This document shows positions 59,225 to 64,000 of a stretch of 64,000 nt of DNA, one piece after another. Positions within the stretch are counted from its first letter, which is position 1. Each line of letters starts with the position of its first letter. The translations under genes and the position numbers were made by a program. The DNA is from Chaenocephalus aceratus (taxonomy: Eukaryota; Chordata; Actinopteri; Perciformes; Channichthyidae): the NCBI GenBank assembly GCA_023974075.1, contig CM043790.1:21474983-21538982 (forward strand). Reading direction: 5' to 3'. The notes below the pieces were generated by a model. That model was given only the letters and a program-made list of their open reading frames with translations. It was not told where the DNA came from and made no database searches.

Positions 59225-60989
59225 TTAGTGGGCGTTGGTGTGATGGTTGGGCTGAGGAGGACCCAGGAACCCGAGCCTCTGCTTGTTCTTCCTCTGTTCC
59301 GTCATCTATGGAGAGATGAAAAAACAACGACCTTGAGAGGCTTTCACTCTGCATGTTGCCGACACATGATATGCAAACCTGTATTTGTGTTATTTTGGTT
59401 CAAGTGGGCACTTTATTATGCAAAACACAATGTTCCCACTATGTTCACACATCATTATTACATTCCAGGGGGAGCGTTTATCTTTGTGAGCTAGGAGGGC
59501 AGGTAAAATGAGAATAATTCAGTTAGACAATACAAAAATCATATTTGGCTTATTAAATAAAGAACTAAAACCCAATTAGTGTTACAAAAACTATTGGATG
59601 GCAAAAGGAGTCGCACAGTCATTTCAAACAATTACTTTGTGAGGATTTAACCATGAATTTCAAATAACCTTTTTAACATTGGACTAATATAGAAGAGATA
59701 TGTCCTCTTCATGGTGGTTCATTAATTGCTTAATTCAATCACTGTTGGACCGGAAACTAATGTCCCTTTTTAAACTAAATGAGAGGACACTGTTGGCTGT
59801 TGTGTAAGTGTTGTGAGGAAGTGTCACAAATCATAAGCGGCTGGTATCGCATTTGCGGGGGTTACAGTGCTGACATCATAAATGAAGGCCAATGATGTTG
59901 TCCACCCTAAACTTGAAATGCAAGTGAATCCATTACGCTGTGCAGAACCCTTAAACCCACACACACAAAGAGCAGCACTCACATTCTGAGCTGTGAGAGT
60001 GTAAAGACCTGAGGTCAGCAGAGGTTGTAATGAGGGAGGAGCTGGAGGAGTGCTTTCCTCCCAGTCAGAAACAGTTTGAGTTGAGCCGGTGTGAGACCTT
60101 CGGGCCTCGCCTTGTGACTGCAGAGCAGCGGTTTGGCCTGCACACTCTCTCTCACCTCTGAACACTTGTGTTCACCATAGAGGAGGAGGAGTGCCTTCCT
60201 TGCTAAACCCATGACTATATATTGGTCAGTAAACACCGCTAAAGCAAGGTTGGAATAATAAATGGATGCAGAAGCTACAGATTGAGATAAGGTGTCAGTG
60301 TCTTGCTCAAGGGCACACATACTTAGTTGTTACAAGAGCAACCCGAGGATCCCAGGCAACAGGGAGGTGTTACTGACTGAGGCCAACAGAGGTTGTTATT
60401 TTGTTTAGTGTGATCCTTCCCCAGTAGGAACTGTTTTCACACATCTGGAAGGAGAGGAACAAGCGCAGGCCTGTGGCTGGAATCACATGCAGAGGAGGCA
60501 GGTGATGGGAGTGATCAGTCACACTGCAGCAGCAGAGCTAGTCATCTCAACAGCCAGAGGCTCAGTGGCGACAATCAGTCGCGTTGATCTCTGACGTGAT
60601 AACCACCGGTCGTGCTGCATTCAGGAGCGTCAAGGGTCGGATATTACCCATCTAGGTTACTGAGCTAAGTAAAGATATTCATCGCATGTCTCTTCAAATG
60701 TGATCTCTTGCCCTGCAGGTGTTTTAGGGCAAAAGGAGTCTCAAGGTCAGAGAGCACGTGGAAAACATTGTGTTACTATGAGCCAGGAAGACACAGCTTG
60801 AAAAGGTGTGCTGGAGTGGCACTGTACCTGTTCCTTCAGCTCAGCCAGCTGGCCAGACAGCTGAGACACCAGAGTGACAGTGCCGTCCAGTTTGTCCTGC
60901 AGAGAGCGCATCTCATTCTGCTCATTGTCTCCCTCGCTGCTCACCAGAGAAATGGCTCTCATGCGGGGGAACCACTCCAAGTTCTTCTC
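59225..60989 (-). CDS. itpr2: Inositol 1,4,5-trisphosphate receptor type 2, last two coding exons
   Basis: ITPR2 forms IP3-gated calcium channels in the ER. Only the cytosolic C-terminal tail is in the window: exon 60989-60828 (54 codons, [20 protein letters not shown] then [13 protein letters not shown] and [12 protein letters not shown]) and final exon 59305-59225 ([15 protein letters not shown], ending NHHTNAH and stop). Both are phase 0 with good borders. The first exon starts just after the last transmembrane/linker region, and its heptad pattern fits the tail coiled coil that joins the four subunits. The other ~2,600 residues must lie beyond 64,000 and I see no further exon before the edge. 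ITPR1/3 have similar tails; the position next to sspn supports ITPR2. Confidence 0.92.
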
Positions 60990-63740
60990 CTGGGGGGAGA
61001 GAGGGAGAGATGGGATTTGAGAGAAGCAGCAGTAAGGGGAAAGGCAGAGAAGGGCTGAATTAAAGCTGACTCAGAAGGTCAGAGAGGCGGCGGCAACAGC
61101 AAGGAGGATTTGCATTGACGTGAAGGCAGCATTACGAAGCTAAAGACGGTGTGCAGGAGGACAGCAAACAGACAGGGATTGGTAATCAGAGACAGGTGTG
61201 GGGGTTTAATATGAATCATTTCATCAGAATGGCTGCTGCTCTCCGTTTCGTACTTGACGGTGTGAAGTGTTTCAAGCAGCACTGATGTCTGCATAGGCTG
61301 CTTGGGGATCGCAGTCACTAAATGAGCAGTTACTGGCATTTCAATTCTCACCCACACCAAGCACACTGTTGATGCAGGAATGAGTCACTGCTGTCTATCA
61401 AGGACACAACTGGGAGTATAGTGTTATTAATATGTGTGTGTGTTCATGCCATCATGTAAAACTGAGACTTTCAGTTTGTCTGTATTTCCATCAGGTCAGG
61501 GGAGAGAGAAAATCATCTGCCGCGATGCCATGAGAACACTGTGAGCCAAACAAACCTATGGCGTTATATAATAGACTTAAGTGCGTCTGTGTTTGTACAT
61601 GTGTGGGTGTGTGTACTGTTGGCGTGCATCTGCATGGATATGTATGTACATAACAGCCTGAGAGCAAGAGTGTGTGTTTTAAAACACACATGCTCTAGAA
61701 AGAGAGATAGGCTTCACAGAGACAGACTGCCACCAGCTGATCTTATGTAATATTCCTTTGCCAGCTCTTCGAATAAAAATGACTTAAAAAGGTGCCGAGA
61801 ATGTGATTTGACTGGCACCACATTAAGCCCAGTAGGAGGAGTGAGGTATTCTCCCACCCACTCTTATATAAGAATAGACTACAGGGGTAGAAACACTGAT
61901 CAGTGTGTGAGATGCTGAGGAAAGAGAAGAGGACACGAGGAGATACTGAGGGGAGGGAAGAAGGTGGGGTGGTGGGGTTATTGTTTTTGTGTCCTTAATC
62001 CATGAGTGTATCACACTTTAACAGCGGGACATATCATGGGACTGCTGTTCCAAACTAAACTTACTGTCTGTTAATCTCATAAGCGGAACATAACATAAAA
62101 AGGACTACTAACAAACTCTTCTAATCTGGAAAATTGTAAAAGACAATTAAATATTCTGCTTTTGGTAATAAAATGAAGGCATTACATATTTAAGTAAACT
62201 GTGCACAGGAATATAAATGCACTGTTAAGCAACTGTAAAAGCTTACAGTAGATGAGAACTTGGAACAAAACCTTGCTTTTCTTCAAACTTTACTTTTCAC
62301 CTAGCACGTAGTATGAATGCATCTTAAGCAACAGATACATTATAGCAATGTGTTGCCTAAATTAGAGTTAATCTTCTGTGCAGGTCTAAATTGTACATTT
62401 CAGCTACAAAGCATTAGCTTCAGCTGCACTCAGTGAAGCTCAGCTGTGCTTTTAGCTTACTAACATGCTAATGTTAACCTGCTAACTTGGCGTTCAGCTC
62501 AAAATCGAAGACTTGAGGTTGGGGTGAAAACTTTTTAAAATTCACATATAATTGTTACGAAGGAGTTAACCATTTATCTGTACCTACTACAATTAGGTAA
62601 TCTTTCTTTCTGATAAGGTGCATGTGTTCTACTTTACACTGACCCTAAGCTCACCCTTAGCGTGAGCTTTTTTCTAGAAAAAAAGTGGATGTTACTTCAA
62701 ACATTACTGGATCAAAGCCAGACTGTCAGTGGGGTGGATTTACGATGAAATCCTATAGTGAAGATGCCACGTTGGCCCTTTTGCAGTTATCACCTAACTA
62801 AGTAACTGTTAACATGTACTTACATGTGTATATGTTGCTCAGATTTCCCTGCAAAAAGAGGTCCTCTTCATCTTTACTGCCCTTTGGTAATTGTCAACAC
62901 TTTAAACACTGTGTCACTTTTTCCTTCCCTGACTACAGACGAAGCAGTTAGACTGATTAAGTATGACTGCTGAGCAACTCGGTATGAATAGAGTCATTCT
63001 ATAAGAACTCGTCTGAGAATCTCAAGCTAATTTGGGCCTCAGGCATCAGGGGCGCAGTAAAATAAAAGTTTCCTTTTTCTCAGTAATGGCTGTGCTGACT
63101 CAAAGACAAAGCTTTAACGTTACTAAAACTGAGGATTATTGACGCATGTTTTTTCATGTTATCCATAACTGATGAATTAAGTAACCTCAACGACTCAATA
63201 AAAGGGACCTAAGAGACATAATTATTGGAGAATACAATATCCTTTTTGAACTACAGTCACTCATGTCGGCTGAAGCATCCTCTCTGTGTTAATGATATGA
63301 AGCTAAGCAGTGACTGTACAGAATTGATCTACCCTGCTCACGTCTTGTTGCGGCTCATTAGACTGTACAGTAGTCCTCTGTGTGCTGCACTGACTGAATG
63401 ACTCGAGGCTTTAGTGTTGCTTCACTGATCCATTTAAACACCTCAGTGAGCATGGATTTACAGACATTCATGTGCTTCTCACTATGCTGTCGCCATACCA
63501 CTGGTGTGTTCCCCCACGTACATGCTATGTACTGTACTTCAGCCGCACAGTGCCACAGCGCCAACCAGAAAGCTACGGTCTGTGCTGTAAACACACCTAA
63601 CAACAACATCAGACGACAATACAAAGTCAAATTCCACACGCTGAAACAATAACGCTCCTGTTGTAGTTGCTATTAGTTTGACCGACTACTTTTTTTTAAA
63701 GTTTTTAAAACAAGAGCAAACATATGAATATTTAGTGTGA
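60990..63740 (-). other. itpr2: itpr2 intron, no exon seen
   Basis: The itpr2 intron upstream of its penultimate coding exon. I looked on the minus strand for the preceding exon (family words near TGPESYVAQM) and did not find it. A short hairpin, aagctca..tgagctt, occurs near 62,648. Otherwise nothing is recognised. Confidence 0.5.
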
Positions 63741-63749
63741 ATGCTGTGC

Positions 63750-64000
63750 AATTCCACTGTAGTTCTTCAAATCTTTATATCTTCTTCTTCTTATTTCAAC
63801 CAATATTTTGCCGTCCGATAACTTCAGCCTACTTTCAGCCACAGAAACCATTCAAATGTCAAAATATTCAGCCTTTTCAGCACATAATGGGAAACTTTCA
63901 ACTTTTTCCAAATATTTTATACTTTTTGAAATATTTAGCTTTTTTAACATGTAACTCAATGGGAGGAACCCTCAAATCCTCTTCTACCTACACCTTGCGC
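63750..64000 (-). repeat. Possible dispersed repeat at the window edge
   Basis: Read on the minus strand, this ends in ataagaagaagaagatataaag and carries repeated 'gctgaaagt..gctgaag' words similar in arrangement to 7,540-7,840. It is cut by the window edge; the family is unknown to me. Confidence 0.35.

Overview
This is vertebrate, almost certainly teleost fish, genomic DNA. Genes are split by long introns with GT/AG borders, CA, GA and CTCA microsatellites are abundant, and the repeats are of fish type (L2-like LINEs, hAT and piggyBac-like elements). Gene order matches the vertebrate block KRAS - RASSF8 - BHLHE41 - SSPN - ITPR2 (human 12p12-p11), so I assign orthology from protein similarity plus synteny. 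I recognise no prokaryotic or viral gene, CRISPR array, tRNA or rRNA.

Layout: 0-13.5 kb is repeat-rich and has no recognised host gene. It holds a LINE fragment flanked by ~138-bp direct repeats, two long (TG)n tracts and a 2-kb decayed L2-like LINE. From 13.7 to 21.9 kb lies kras on the minus strand, with a likely non-coding first exon, three shared coding exons and both alternative last exons (4A and 4B). Every kras coding exon carries single-base indels although the amino-acid sequence is otherwise near perfect. From 22.7 to 29.4 kb are two ~1.05-kb hAT-like elements in opposite orientation, each with a perfect 8-bp target duplication, one of them nested in an L2-like remnant. rassf8 (plus) runs from a probable non-coding exon near 26.0 kb to its stop at 40,885. 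Its introns hold a piggyBac remnant swollen by ~820 bp of CTCA repeat and a 1.2-kb inverted-repeat DNA element. bhlhe41 (minus, five exons, 45.6-47.5 kb) and sspn (plus, three exons, 49.4-53.1 kb) are complete and in frame. The last two coding exons of itpr2 (minus) lie at 59.2-61.0 kb, and the rest of that gene lies beyond the right edge.

The genes are not an operon. They form an old syntenic block: a Ras GTPase, a Ras-association scaffold, a circadian bHLH repressor, a dystrophin-complex tetraspanin-like protein and an ER calcium channel. The most notable observation is the clustering of frameshifts in kras while the neighbouring genes read cleanly. I read this as a local sequence-quality problem rather than gene death, but the sequence alone cannot decide.
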